Numbered from the stretch's first letter, positions 1 through 13,859 are shown. The stretch is 64,000 nt of DNA from Gavia stellata (GCF_030936135.1 NC_082595.1:22209930-22273929); one strand, 5' to 3'. Made by a program: numbers and translations. Notes: generated by a model from the letters alone, not told the origin.

Positions 1-1780
1 TCACAAGGCTGTCCAGAACGCCTGGCACATGCGGCCTTTTCTCTGCCACGGTGCTGCTCTCTGAGGTTGCCATTTAAGCGTCCTGTGGTCCCCAGCAAAG
101 CCCTGGATGTGCATCAACTTTCACGGGGAATACGTGCACAATCACAGCTTTTCAACACTGAGCTACAGCAGCCATTTCTAGCTAGTTACCCACTTGTCTG
201 TAAGTGCATCGCTGTTCAGGAGGATTGGGATAAAGTTGTGCCTGAAGGCAGTGCTCGGGGACCCTCAGAAACGTTCAAGAAGGCCCACAACAAAGCCCAG
301 CCATATCACCTACTCTTCAGGACAAAGTACTTCAGGCAAAGAAGAGGTCCTCTTCTGACAGCCCATCACAAAGCCCATCTGTCCATGGATGCCCACGTCT
401 TCATCGGAGTGTATTTCATCACCTACCAAGAGAAAGATGTGGAAAAGGATGACACTTTACATTGGGCAAAAACTGTCTACCTGCTCCATGCTTCCTCTAC
501 TCTCTCGTTGAAAATGAATCAGCTTGTTTGTGGGACAAGTCCAAGGCCTCTGGGCAAGATCCCTCAGCCTTGTGAGAGGGACGAGAACAGCTCCTCGATG
601 AGTTTTCTCCTGCAATGAGGCGTGTCTTACCCTGTGCAGGTCACTCCTGCTGTGCAGCCAGGACCTGGTGTCCTGGAACTAGGTCTTGGTCCCCACCTCG
701 CAGGTAGCCATGCTCGTGGCAAGTATAGGGAGTGCTGATCTTCAACACCACAGGCAGTGTTGAGGTGGCAGAACATGCTTGCTAACCGCTTCCCTTCATG
801 CACAAGCAGTTTTTCCATGGCATTTGGAACAGGCCTAGACTTCCAAGTCTGAGTTTGGCATCTGTTGCCACACAAATGCCAGTGCCCATGACTTTGATTA
901 AATAGGGACAGGGACAACCAGTGGAGAGTATTTTTCATGTAAGCTGTTCAAGGAAACTGTATGATTTACATGCATGTGACCTCTTTAGGCATAAGCACTT
1001 TAAACGTTAATAGAGTAACAATGATCATTATTTCCCTTTTGTTACAACAAATGGCAAATCATATTATTTGCCTTGATATCCTGAACCTGAATCTTGACTT
1101 TTCCCAGCTGTTCTTTTGGTTTTATGTAAGTACCACAGCTCCATGGACACTTCAATTCAACTTTCCATTTTAAGGAGAAAGTCTTCTGCCAAGCCTTGCA
1201 CCTTGCAATAATAATGAGATGAAAAAAAAAAAGAGCCTTTTGATACCAGGGAGAAAAAAAAAAATAATCAGGGTGAACTGTTCCCCATGGTCTAGCATCC
1301 CTTTTGATGAATTTTTTTCCCCTGATCTTCACATGCTACACTGAGTGACTAATATCAGCCTGCTTGCAGTTTTCTCCTTACTCTCTCTGGTGGCATCCTT
1401 CAATAAAGGACAGAGACTTTGCAAACTCCTGTGTTGTGTTTCATGTGTCCGCAGGTCACCGTACTTCCAAACGGTGAGGGAAGGCTCCCTCTGCAGATTA
1501 GTCACTTTGTTTCTTGTCTCTCAGTGCTTTGGTGGTGACCAATTTATTGCACTGAGTGCCTCTACTATCTTTGCAAAGTGCTTTGAAAAGATTAGAGCAG
1601 TATATGCTGCGGGCAGTTCTATAAAAAGGAGAAGAAAACTAAAACGCTGTGGTGGTACGGAGAAATTACTGTGTTTGACATAGCTATGACTGTGGGAAGA
1701 CATGTGAAAAATACTGATTTGGACACAAAAGGACCCTAAAGGGCCCCTTTCCTAAATATGTAGAAGCTACAGGCTGGCTC
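1..1780. other. Unassigned non-genic sequence
   Basis: A plus-strand open frame covers 67-618 but starts with TTG, matches no family I recognise and lacks coding-like composition. Low-complexity A runs occur at 1221-1265. No splice-supported gene is seen. Confidence 0.5.
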
Positions 1781-1784
1781 CACA

Positions 1785-2135
1785 GAAGGGACACAAGTGA
1801 TGCAAACGTGCCTTGGGAGACTGCTGCTGCCGCTCCTGCTATACGCTCCCTCTGCTCACCCAAACCTCTCGCGCGTGCGGTTCTCCCCGCTGTGACCTGC
1901 CTGCCAGGTATAGCAGAGCTGTGCGACCCATCTCCTGTCAGCTGTGGGCAGAGAGGCTGCGGCGGTACTGCAGACCTGGCCATAAGGGTCAGGTCTCTGC
2001 CTCTCGGCAGGTGATCTCAGGCATCCCCTGCCAAGGCAGGCAGGGAGCAGGCACGCACCTATTGTGCGGCCGACGCGCAGGTCTGGGAGCAGGAGGAGCA
2101 AGCCCTGTCTGTGTGCAGCAATGCCCGTCTGAGCT
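1785..2135. other. Small GC-rich, CpG-containing patch
   Basis: About 350 bp stand out from the AT-rich surroundings. They contain CpGs such as CTCGCGCGTGCGG near 1868-1880 and GCGGCCGACGCGC near 2066-2078. The overlapping open frames in several phases on both strands are a by-product of composition. It may be a small regulatory CpG patch. No gene is attached to it. Confidence 0.4.
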
Positions 2136-2448
2136 GGACATTCCAGTCCTCCCGTGAACTGCTCTCCACAGACCTTGGAGGAAGGGACTGCACAACCAGC
2201 ACAAGCAGACTGGGGTCAGCCCTGGACACGGCCCTGCCAGCTGAAATCTAATGACCTCACTGATGCAAGTAAAAGCAGAATTTGGATTATAAGACCATCA
2301 GTAAACCACATTTTCAAGCCTAACAGAAGCTGAAGCTTCTATGCTATGTATAAAAGAATATAAGGAATTAGTACTCATGGCTGCACTTGAGGGTTTAATG
2401 CAGCTGTTGCTGGAAGGTTAACAAAGGGACCGTCTGAAACCACCAATA

Positions 2449-2488
2449 CCTCATTAAAGCGAGTGATACCTGATTAAAGCGAGTGATG
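2449..2488 (+). repeat. Two-copy 20-bp tandem repeat
   Basis: The 20-bp unit CCTCATTAAAGCGAGTGATA is followed directly by a copy differing at two positions. It is a short local duplication in non-genic sequence. Confidence 0.85.
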
Positions 2489-5400
2489 AAATGACCGGGT
2501 TATGACACGACAGGTTAATAAAGCCCATTTTATGGACACTCCAAACCAACCAATGGTCTCTGAAGTGGCAGGCAAAGCCAACTTAGAGTGGATATAACCA
2601 GCAAGTAGCCCCTATTTGGGCTGCAAAAAATGTGCAACAGCCTTTTAATCCCTATCTATCTCTCTAAACACTTTCGAAGTGACATATATACCAGAGTAAT
2701 AAGGCAAGTATCACAGCAGCATTAACTGGCCTGAGACACTCGGGCTAGTTACATTAGAGTTCAGTTTACGGACTGTTTCCACTACATCGTAACAGAAAAA
2801 TCCTAAGAACTGAAATCTGTGTGTGGCAGAAAACACATGATGTATGTTTCTAACAAGCACCTGTTTTCCCCAAGGAGCACCGAGAATTTGGCAGAAAAAT
2901 GATTTTGTCAGAAAGCTAGCGTAAGTTCTCACAGCACTATTTTTGCATGATACCTGTTACACATGGGTTAAAGAAAGGGACAAAAGAGGGAGGAGGCAAA
3001 AGGAAAGATATGCAGAAGGGATGGGTTAAAATAAACCATAAGCAGATAGAAATTTGCTCTGTGGAGTAAAAATACAGTTTTGTCCCTGGAAGGCATAAAA
3101 TTCTGTGAAATTTTACGGAAATATTAATCAGGGGGATTTCAAGGCAAATCCAATGGTATATTAGCAGGAACATCTCTACATAGATTTTTTTTTAATAAAT
3201 TATTTTCAATTCTACTTCACATTTTTCGTTAGACTGTTCACTATAAAATGAAAAAACTGTCAATATCCAAGAAGACATCACTTAGTCTTGCAAAGAATAA
3301 TCATGCAATGATCAGTTATGCCTATGGATTTCATTGAGGTAGTCAGAAAATGCAATTCATATTAGTAACAGATGATTTTTCCAAAATCAGATGACATATT
3401 GTTCACTGCTTCCAAGAAAATACACTTGTTGAAATGATTTGCACAGGGTCTTTTCTAACACCGACTGAACTAAAAGAAAAAACTCCTACAAACAGATCGG
3501 GTCAGTAATGTTTAAAACATGCCCATGGATGAGTGGGAATGACTGTGCTAGCTGCATGCCATTTGGAATAGCTTACCTGTAAGAAAGCAGACCTGAATCT
3601 GCTCTTTCGTTGCTGAGGTTCAACTGGTGTTAACATAGCAACCTCCAATTTTATAGCAGAAAACCACATCTGAAATATTTAAATTGAAGAGTGATCATAA
3701 TATAAACATACTCGACCATTTATGTGTCAAAACATGCCTGTTTAACCCTAGACTGTTCCCTTGCTGTGACATTTTAGCATGAAAACAAATGTACTCGATG
3801 TGTTCTCTAGTTGAATGTTCAAACCACATTTCAGCTCCTGTGTTAGGTTACTTGCCAAATTCAGTTAAGAAAATGATTACATCACGTAATTAATATATTG
3901 TAAAATCCATGCTTCTGCCATGATTTTAATGGAGTTTAGCCTACTCTGCTTCATACTTTACTCTTACTCTCATCAATCTTGAAAGCTAACGTTTCTCTGA
4001 GGAATGGTGTTCTGTAGCTTGTGACAGATCTAGAAAATTACCTGTCAGAAAAAAATGCTTGGTTAGTGCTTATTACTGCAATATACAGTTTGAAATAAAC
4101 AATTTCTCAGGGAACGCTGCGTTTAGATTGATGCTAATATGAAAACAGACTATCTTGCAGCTTCAAATATATGCTACTTTCATATTGAAAGATGATTCAG
4201 GAGAAGGGAAAACTGCCTTGTGCAGATTAGGTGGCTGAGGCTTTCTATTATTTAAACTCCCTGCTCTGAGCTGAACTTACATTGAGTAGGTTAGGTGATG
4301 CTAAAGAAAACTAAAACCCTGTAGGCAGCTGAATCAGTTCATGAGAGATCACAGTGAAGAGAGGGAAGTCCTGCTTCTGAGATGATAGAAAGAGTTTCCT
4401 AAGGAAGAAAGAGGACCAGGAACTCTTGGCAATCCCTGAGAAAGAGTGGAAATTTGTCTGGAAGGCAGGAGCCTCTCTGGGGCACAGGGCAGTTCAAGAT
4501 TTGAGCACTTTTATTTCCAACCTGTCTTCATGAGTTGCGCTGATTTTTTTGTATTAAAAAACTGTTATTGTAGCTCCTGCTCTAGTGAAACTTGGTTTTT
4601 TGGTTTTTAAAACCTTCCAGTCATCCTTGGTGAGCTCATTATAGTAGCAGGTTTAGACAAACCTACTTCAAAGAAGTGGCTGACTTCTTGTTGTCACTGG
4701 GGCACTTTCACTATCTATGTTGCAGCAGCACTTCAGTGTTCCAGCTGAGAGGAAAACCCATCCAGAGTATAATTTTTCACCAAATATGGGCTTGCATCAT
4801 ACCATATACCTGCAATCTCATGCAGAATTTATGGACATTGCAAATATTGTGAACCATGAAAACTGAAGAAGATGCTACCACTTACAAACAGGATCAAAAC
4901 CCAAGCTACCCTTCCCAGTCAGGTATATTCAACACAGAATATGCTTGCTGGTTGCTAATAGTAAAGGACACTTTATTACAAATTATTGTGAACAAACTTT
5001 TTTTTTTTTTGAGGATGTGAAATTAATTCCTTAGGTGTCGGTTCAAATAGGCAAAATGTACTGGGTTTTTTTCTGCTTATCAAACTCTGAAGTATGCTAT
5101 AAGAGGCAGGTGCACTGAATGAACTGTCACTTTGATTCATGTGAAAAAATCACTCTCTGCAGAAAAGGCAGAACAAAAACCCCAGCATTTCATGTATCAG
5201 CAGGACTCTAATGTCAGGAGAATCTTAGAGTTGCATTCTAGGGACTAAGCAAGCTATTGCAAATTTGGCAAATTAGGGAATTATACAAGAAAAAAAAAGG
5301 AAACATAAAGCATCTCAAAATGTATTTCTTTTATGACAAAAGAAAAGAAATAAAGAATACCAACAAGGGAAAAAGTCTCAATAACAATTCAATAAAATGC

Positions 5401-7676
5401 ACACTTCCTAACATCTACCCTTCAGCCTGGTGTTATACTTACCCTTCCACGCTTTCTCTTGAAGTCTTTGTGTTTTGGCTTAAGTCAGGGGAAGGGAATG
5501 GTTACAGGGAGTCATCAGTTTTCCAAGGTTTTTGCTGGGAGGAGTATGATGGTCATGGTAGAGGTTTCTCCCTGTTCTTTGCCAGGAGGAGCATGATGAT
5601 GAAGGTGCTGATTTCTTCCTTCTCTTTCTAAGGCCCACTCAGGGCTATTTTTGTACATTTTCTTTCATGCTTTACACCTTGCTTTTTTTATTTGTCACAC
5701 AACTCCACGTTACATCTGAATGTCCTATACAAAAAATATCTTACATCTGTTGTATACTTCTTATCTATTTTCTCTGCTACCTACAAGCTGGTTTTGCTCT
5801 GCTCCCAGGTTTACATTTAACTGTTTGCTGCTGAGCTGTTAATAGCCCTGAACTCGCATCCTGTGCCCTCTTCTCTTATCCCCCCATGTCTGCACTCCTC
5901 TCCCCTGCACCCTGGGTTGCCACAGGCAAGCCCTCCACTGCCGGGCCAGGCCTATATTCTCCTACATTGCAACATTAAGACAGTGTCATAAATACTTTAT
6001 TCTATTCGGAATAACTACTTGCTACCTTGCTACTCCTGGCTGTACAAAAATTGTGGTTATATCCCATGATTATAAAAAAAACCAAGTAAAACAAATCAGG
6101 AAATGGTCACCTGATAATTAAAAAAAAAAAAATTGCTGTCACAGCTAAGCCAGCTACAACAAAGTTCCAGGTCGGCCAAGGCAATTTGAGGCAAAGCAAG
6201 CCTGATATGTCTTAATACTGCAATGTTAGTACATAGCCTGTAGCATATAACTAGCAATAGCAATAACTGTATTTGTGGGGCTACAGGTTACACAGATCAG
6301 GCAGCAGCTGAATAGAGCTGCATTGGCTTCAGTGAAGTGTTGCTCATTCATATAAAAACTACAGAACAAAGTAAACCTCCTGCTTAACTTCATCTATTCT
6401 TGTCCTGTGTCAAATTATGCACAGATTGATTTTGACCACTTTGAAAAAAGTGTGGGTTTCCTTTTTGACCATGCTTTTGCTTTACATGCTCAGCTCCAAC
6501 ATCTAAACTAGCAAAACAACACAGACTTTTACCTTAACACGTTCATATTAGATTGTGTGCAGGCAGCATAAATGAGAGCAAAACCCAAGTCACTGTGCTT
6601 TCATTCCATTGCCTTTGCCACCATGTCTGAGAACAGAGCCTGAAAGGATTCTCTCCTCATTCCTTTTATTTCATTCGTGCTTGCCTTGCACAAGACATCC
6701 AGAAATTACAAGTTAGTGAGATTCACGCCCTACAACTTCCCATTCAAACCTCAGATATGTTGGCTTCCGAAAACTTCCATTCAAATTGATGGGCTTTCCA
6801 CGTACTTAGCCACAATTAGAATTTAATCCTGGACTCGGAGAATACAACGCAGCAGGAGGAAATAGCTGAGAACATAAATAATCTTAACCTAGTATGATGC
6901 TTTCATCAGTTGAATCCACTTTATTGTTTCCAGGTGCCGGTTGCTATTATCAACTATATATCATAGACTCCTATGAAGTCTTGAATACCAGCATTCCAGC
7001 AGGTGTGGGAGCAGATAATAGAAGTGTTTCATAACAATGACCAGCCTAGGAGACTGCTATAGCAGAGGAATCCTAGACATACTGGTTTCTTCTGCTTTTA
7101 CCCTTTCTGGACTTCCTGTAATACACTTACTGTTTTTCTGTTAGAAATCAGAAAGAACACATCCTCTCAGGATGCTGAAAAAGAAAAATGGTTTTTCTTC
7201 TGATGTCTAGTTCATGCTCCTGCGCATCCATCCCATGGACTAACAGGACTACTGGACATTTCCAGAGTACCAAGAATATCACTCCCCCAAATGAGATTAG
7301 AGCTTGGATAGCATCTAACATATTACCACATCACTTGACAACAGTTACAAGTGGTCAGAGAATTATTTGCAAGCTATATAACAATATACTCCTGACTTGA
7401 TTATGTTATAAAGTTTTTATGGAGAACCAGACACTTTTCCTTACATCCTATGCATTGTTCCTTACCATCAAATATTACTCTTTTATTTTTCTCCTATGCT
7501 AGGTTTTGATTCATACATTAAAATATCGGCATTCACAAGCCTTTATGTCTAAGCTCCCAAGAAAGAGGAAAATAGAAATATCCTTCCCATTACATGAATT
7601 AGTTTCCTTCAGCATAGTACTTTTCCATAGATCAAAAATAAATTAAAAAAGACCCAAACATTGTACTCTTACTTAC

Positions 7677-7820
7677 ACAATGGTAAAGGTCCCTTGTTGA
7701 ACAGGATATATGAATATAAGATTAATGTCCACGTTCTGGAAAGTTAGTGGGACCACTATTTTTGGACAAGCCACTTCAGTTTCTCTTCCGAACTTGGGGA
7801 AGAAATCAGGAGTGCAATCT
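7677..7820 (-). other. Unassigned exon-like segment
   Basis: A 144-bp segment is bounded by a strong acceptor (TTTGCTTTTCCAG) and a consensus donor (GTAAGT). It is open in the frame that enters in phase 2 and leaves with two extra bases. The reading contains DCTPDFFPKFGRE, VACPKIVVPLTFQ and VDINLIFIYPVQQGTF. I recognise no family and found no partner exon in matching phase, so it may be chance or a non-coding exon. Confidence 0.2.
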
Positions 7821-9842
7821 CTGGAAAAGCAAACTGAGGTTTTGATTACTACTAGGTACCTACTGGCTCTTTTGTGTGACTGCCATAGGAATTCTGTATA
7901 AATCCCAGGTATCTGGGCCATGTGGTAAAGAACATGAGTTTTATCACAGACATTATTTCCTCACATGAACGGTTTTAACAGAAGCATCATTATGTCACAG
8001 AATACGTGTGTTTTGTGCAGGGACTCCATTCTGGCTCAGAATTTAAGTTGGCATTTTATAGCAGACAGATTTCCGCCAATATACTGCATATACAATATTT
8101 TGTAACCAAATTAAAGTATATTCACTCTATTAGAGAGGAAAGAGTTGCACATCCATGTAAGCAAAGGGATTTTACACAAGAAATTTTGACCCCATTAAAC
8201 TTCTATTTACTAAAGACAAGACTTATGCTCATTTGCAACAATACAGGTGAAAGAAAGTAAAAAATGTCACAATCTCTGTATATTTTGTAATTCCAGAAAG
8301 CTCTGTCAAATGTTAGGGTTTAGGCATCCTTAACCTCTGCCTAACAATATTTTAGAAGCACTACAGGTACATTATAGGTTACCCTATAGATAAAATACAA
8401 CCAGCTGTTGATTTCAAAACAGTGCACCTCAGAGTCAGAGGAGGAGAGGCAGCACTGCTGCTCCACTGACTTTCTAACACCTGAGCCCCATCACCACCAC
8501 CAGCCATGCTTCACCCCAGCACCTCCAATGAAAAAATTGTGCCTTTTGAATTTACAGTACAAGAGCTCCAGATTTTACCTTAAAGATGGTTAAAGTGTGG
8601 CAAATGTGTATGGCTGTATGCAAAGAATGGGGGTGATGTTGGGCTGATGAGGGCACAGAGGCAGACGTCTGTGTCTGTTGTAGCACTTCAGCCTGTATCT
8701 CCCCTCATCACCACTGCCTGCCCCACTATCTCTTCCCGAGCCTTTTCCATGTAGGGAAAGGCTGATTCTCCTGACAGTCTTTTCTGTAAGGATTTAATGG
8801 AGCTGAAATGCTCATTTATTTTCTTTCCCATCCAAAACCCAGGACTTGTACAAAACCAGAAGGTATATTCTCTCACTCCATTGGTTTTTTTCAAAGCTGA
8901 CTGCTTTTCAGCATTGAAAAAGAAAAGAAATACAAGAAAAAAGAAAAAAAGAAAAACCATGTGTGCCATCACTCTATACCTGCTCCTCCCTGGCAAATTT
9001 GAAGCTATGTGCTGGTCCCAGCCACTTGCAACAGAGAAGTAGTTTCAGACATATGGATTACAAAGGGTTTCAGGAAAAGTTTTCTCAGCCTTTAATAACG
9101 CCAAGTGAGAGTTACTACCATGCTGTCTGTCTATGTCTTCACCACAAGGTTGGGATCAACAGTTTTACAGAAGACAGAGATACCACTACCTCAGCAGTCT
9201 TCAAGATGCCGTGGTGGCACACAGAAAGGCTATTGATGCCAGCCTTTCTCATGGTAAACACCGATGCAAGACATATCTAAGACAAAAATATTCCTATTTT
9301 TTTATTTTTTAAACTAAGTTGATCTACTTAACAAAATGATATTGACACTGCAACTTCAAATCAAAAGGCTGACAACAATTGATAGGTAATAGGTGTCAGC
9401 AGCTTCCACCGAAGAACCATACAGGTCTACAAACAGCTTTTCCATGTGACTGAATGTAGCATTCCTACAAGAGAAAAAGACTCAGCACAACACAAGCCCT
9501 ACAGAAGAGAAAACATCGTATCTTCTTTCCCTGGAAAGTTTTAAAACACCAGTACTGTTTGCAGGGACTCTGCTCTGACAGCACTTTTCGGAAAGGATGG
9601 AAGCACATGACTTCTCAGAGAAGAAACAGGAACAAACAACTTCAGTAGGGATTTCAGAGCGGCTTGCCTGAAAAATACAGCCTCTCTGATCTTGCAAATG
9701 AATGGCAAAGTTCTTCGGCACTTCAATAGGAGCAGTATCGGCTTTTCAGGGCTGTTTGCTTGGTGGGTAAGTAAACGGGCTGCTTATTTGGGCAAGAGCA
9801 CACGCTACCAAGCGAGGTCAGAAGAGGTGAGGAATTACTCAC

Positions 9843-9944
9843 ATCAAAACTGTGCAGCTTGACAACATGGCCAAGGAGTTGGGCACTGCACCATGTTGCC
9901 CACTTTCTCTCATAATCCTTCGAGCAGGTCAGCCAGGGCTGCAT
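9843..9944 (-). other. Weak exon-like segment
   Basis: The acceptor TATTCCCCTCAGCAG directly precedes an ATG, followed by 34 open codons (starting MQPWLTCSKDYERKW) and the donor GTGAGT. Its exit phase 0 does not fit the entry phase of the segment at 7677-7820. It is unassigned and may be chance. Confidence 0.12.
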
Positions 9945-12900
9945 CTGCTGAGGGGAATACAGAGACCATCACTGTTCATAGATACACAAAAAGTGAGCTT
10001 TCAAAATGCTGTCAGCCAGTCCTTGGGTCACTTTACCAATGCAAACTGGAAAAATAAAGCCTAAAATTTGAACAGCACTTTTTACCACTAGGGTGCCAAG
10101 GCTTTCCACAAAGGACATTTTATTTGCCCAGCAAACCCAACAGATCTCTGCCAAGCTCAGGGCTTGGTCACACATCAGCTGGGTGATCTGAGCCTTGTTT
10201 GTACCTATGGTGAGTTTTAGGGATCTTTTCTGATACTAGGTCAGAGATCAAAAGTATGTGCTTTCTTGTAATGTTTTCAATCATATTGTGTCGCTAGAGA
10301 AGGAGAATTGTAAAGCTCAAGGCTATTGAGAGTTTTCTTTAAAAGGCTACAAGAACTGATCCTTTAACAGCCTGGCTGGAAAGAGGAGTCCGGTAGAGCT
10401 ATTCATACTGCAGCAGTACTACTACTGAACGTTCACTTCCACCGGGAGCAAGATAAAGCCACACTGAAAGACATCCGGGTTATTCCAAGTGACAGAGACA
10501 AACTCACAAAACCAATAGCAATTGGTCATAGAGAGAAGGCCGTGCCTCCATTCTCTAAGAGGTTCCTTCTCGCCCCACAGCAAAACAGCCAGGCAAGCCA
10601 TTCACAGCACGGCAGCCGAGACGGCTCTCTGCAGAAATGCTAGATTTTTCACCCTGTTTGGGATTTCTGGGAAGAAAAGCTGTTGCCAGCAGGAGACTGA
10701 GAATGGATGAATACAAAGACTGCAACCAGCTGTTAACCAGGAATGAAAAATCTTCTGACCTGTGTGAACAGCAGAGGGAAATTCTCTTTCAGATGCTTTC
10801 TTGACGCTGTCCCTGTGATGCAGTACACAGCTCAGGAGCCTGCATGGGCACTGCAGGAATGAAAAGTGGAGAGCTCTGACTGAGCACATCTAATTCAGAA
10901 TTATCCTCCTAAATCTTTAAATCTAACCTAAATCTATAACCTAAATCCCATATGAGATCATACAGATCTTGCCAATCTTGCCGATTGTTCCCTCTCCTCA
11001 CATACACTTGCTAAAATCTCAGGGATAAGCAAAGCAGGAGGTACGCTTTGTTAAATAGGTCCTTGATCCTACCTCTCGTCTGACACCTTCAATGATGGTA
11101 GATCTGGGCTGTGCCTTTTATACCCCCCTCGGGGCTTTCCACATGTGGTTTTGTTTTCTGGTGTCAAGCACCTCCACACCAGTCACCAGAGAGTATGCTT
11201 TCTCTCACTTCAGATGTGGATGTGCCCCAACCTCCCCTCATCACACGCAGCCGATGCTGGGAAGGAGTCTGTCTCCCACACCATGGGAAAAAGGGTTCTG
11301 CAGTAAAGAGGAGCAGAGGTGCTACTTCTCTCAGTGCTATTTCTGGCACAGCCTCAGATTATCCACCTCCGTGATATAAAAATGTGTCACCCAGTATTAT
11401 ACTGTCTCAGGATTTTTTCCTTCAAATAGTGAATATGGAGACTCCAAAGGGACATGATGTCAAACAGCTGGGCAAAGACACTCAGGACACTTTCCATCAT
11501 CTGTGCAGGGAAAAGAATGGACAAAACCAAGCATATTTTTGGTGGACTGCTCCGGAAAAGCAATTAATAGCTATGTGGGCTAGCAGAGGCGGCCAGTAAA
11601 GTCTACCTGCCAGAGAGCTATTAACAGCTTTGAGAGAGTCTCATGTCTTGTCTGGTCCTAGGCTCTCCATACCGAGTCATACGAGCTTATTATTTTAGCA
11701 AGACACATGAAATTTATAGCACCATTTTTTGCTCATTGTGAGACTGAGATTTTCCTTCATGTTACTTTTCTACTTTGCTACCTCTGCCATTGTGAAGCTG
11801 GCCCCCAGAGGACACGTCTCCTGCCTCGCCTCAGGCATGCCACCGCCTGTGCAGCACCCTCCTGCCTCCTGCACTCTGCCTCACCAACAGTCGTCCTGCC
11901 TTTCTGACCCCACGCAGAGGGGCTGTACCTGAGGCATCTGTCAAATATTCCAAGTGAAAGAGAAAAAAAAAAAAAGCGAAAGAGGGAGACTTATGAATAC
12001 ACCCCCTGGCCAAAAGACGGAGTTAACCTGTGACTTGCAGCACAGATACCCAAGCTGGTAAGAAGAGAGGCTGAAGCTCTGGCTGTTTCCCCCACTGGTT
12101 CTGTGAGCAGCTGAAACACCTCTTCAGCAGCACCATCCCAATTACCGCAACTCACGTTTGTAAACCTTATTAGTCTTAGGGGGCAGAGAGACTGGCTCTG
12201 TACTCCCGTGCCGGGGCACGCACCTGCGGCAGTGGAGATGGAGATGCAGACCCCTGGCTGCAGGCAGCAGGACATACTGTCTGCCGGGGCAGAGAGCTCG
12301 CTGGCTGCAAATCCTCTTTTACCCCTGCACTTTTTGATTTTTAAAACTGTATTTTCTAACAAAAAAGCTCAGTTTTCACAAAGTAGGACTTTCAAAGAAC
12401 AATTTAATTTCACCAAATCCCTTATACGGTAAAGGCTATAAATCCTCTTCAGCTTTCACATAGAGTCTTACTGAATACAGTGCTTTTACCATTCAGTGCT
12501 GGGGCATGTCACTGGTCACAGCTGATGACATTGACCACAGAATCAACCAGAGACCACTACAAGCAGCTTAAAAGAAGCCTGGATGTTAAAATTAATTTAT
12601 TGTTTCAGATGAGATGACAGCAAACTAGCTGTAAGTAAATGAACATTAAAATGCTAATGACTGGCTCCAGGCACTGAATGCCTTCAAACAGGCACTGAAT
12701 TCCAGGGAAACTGAAGGTATATTAGAGCTGGGCATCACACTGCAGCAACCCCACCACACTGCAGTGATAGATCGTTTAGATGACCGTGGCACTGGAAACA
12801 CAGGCCTAAAGGTGGAAACCTCTCAGATTTTGGTAAGAATTAAATATGTACTCACTGGAGAGCATTAAAAAGAAGTTATATACATCACCCTCAATATTTG

Positions 12901-13473
12901 ATCCCCTAAAGAATGAACTCCCATACAAACTACTATATGATAAGGTATTTAGAGGTCATCCCCTTGACCAGTAGCTAAGCAAATTATATTGTTATAAATT
13001 TTGTAAAACATGATTTTCATTAATAATGAATAGGCATACATAAAGGATTTCCTGTGTTTCTCATATCATCTTCACAGTGATCTAGTGTGAATAGTTTACC
13101 TTTGGACTTCATCTTGAAATCTAATACTCGGCCTGAAAGAGGATGCTTCAAAGGTGACTGATTGCTGCCATCCTGTGGCAGGCACACGTATTTCAGACTG
13201 ACACTTGCCAGAGAGAAAATACTCCTTTAAAGGTGTCATTTTAAAAAGAACTCTAACTAACCCACATTATTCTTAAATGCCACAGAAGGAAAGCCAGTCG
13301 TCTGTAAACGGCAGTCTTCAGGTCTTAGAAAGCCATGGGCCATTACAGCGATTCTAGCAGAAATGACTCTCCTAAGCAGAAAATAAAGACCACATGAGAA
13401 GGAGCTCGCGTGCCCCTTTTTAAACAGAGAGGTATTGCAGTACTCACTCACTGGTCTAACTCCAGAAAGGATG

Positions 13474-13502
13474 CTAACCCTAACCCAGCTCTAACCCTAA
13501 CC
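13474..13502 (+). repeat. Short interstitial telomere-like repeat
   Basis: Two blocks of CTAACCCTAACC are separated by AGCT, giving four CCCTAA-type units on the plus strand. This matches the vertebrate telomere repeat and is far from any chromosome end as judged by the flanking genes. Confidence 0.8.
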
Positions 13503-13859
13503 ATATCGGACTGCCAGTTCCAGAATGCACATAAATACAAGGACCTCCCTGTTTCTGATGGTAACTCTGCTCGTGTCCTCAGTTGGAAAAGCCATCAGAT
13601 GGCTCAAATAACATGAGTCCTCTGCTAAGACTGCATCCAAACACAACACCATAGCACCATTCCTAACACTGAATCTAAAGCAGGGAGGGGGAATATAAAT
13701 AAATCAGTGGATGACCAATGGGCTGTTACTTTCCGAGAATCCATTTCAAACATCCTCTCCCCAGTTTTAGTCTTTTGGGCAGAGAAATAGTTACCTATAA
13801 CATGGCTGTGAGACCCAGGCACCTGGGAACACATATATGAACTTGCAGACTGACAGCAA

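Larger units (their letters stand above)
2490..13470. other. Non-genic AT-rich stretch
   Basis: Eleven kilobases without a gene I can name. There is a purine-rich low-complexity tract at 8916-8957 and a T run near 5000-5010. Two minus-strand segments look exon-like (7677-7820 and 9843-9944) but are unassigned. Numerous short open frames are unsupported. Confidence 0.5.

Noticed and set aside
67..618. 183-codon open frame on the plus strand
   Set aside because: It begins with TTG, matches no family I know, and has no splice or promoter context.
1837..1916. Inverted pair TGCTATAC and GTATAGCA, 60 bp apart
   Set aside because: Eight-base arms are expected by chance at this scale, and no hairpin or transposon end is supported.
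3880..4320. Minus-strand donor-like sites (GTAAGT near 4274, GTAATT near 4035)
   Set aside because: No paired acceptor with an open frame between them.
5257..5631. 124-codon plus-strand open frame
   Set aside because: Lysine-rich low-complexity start from an A tract, and the remainder has no family resemblance or splice support.
11991..12362. 123-codon minus-strand open frame
   Set aside because: Cysteine- and serine-rich reading without conserved motifs. Composition explains it.
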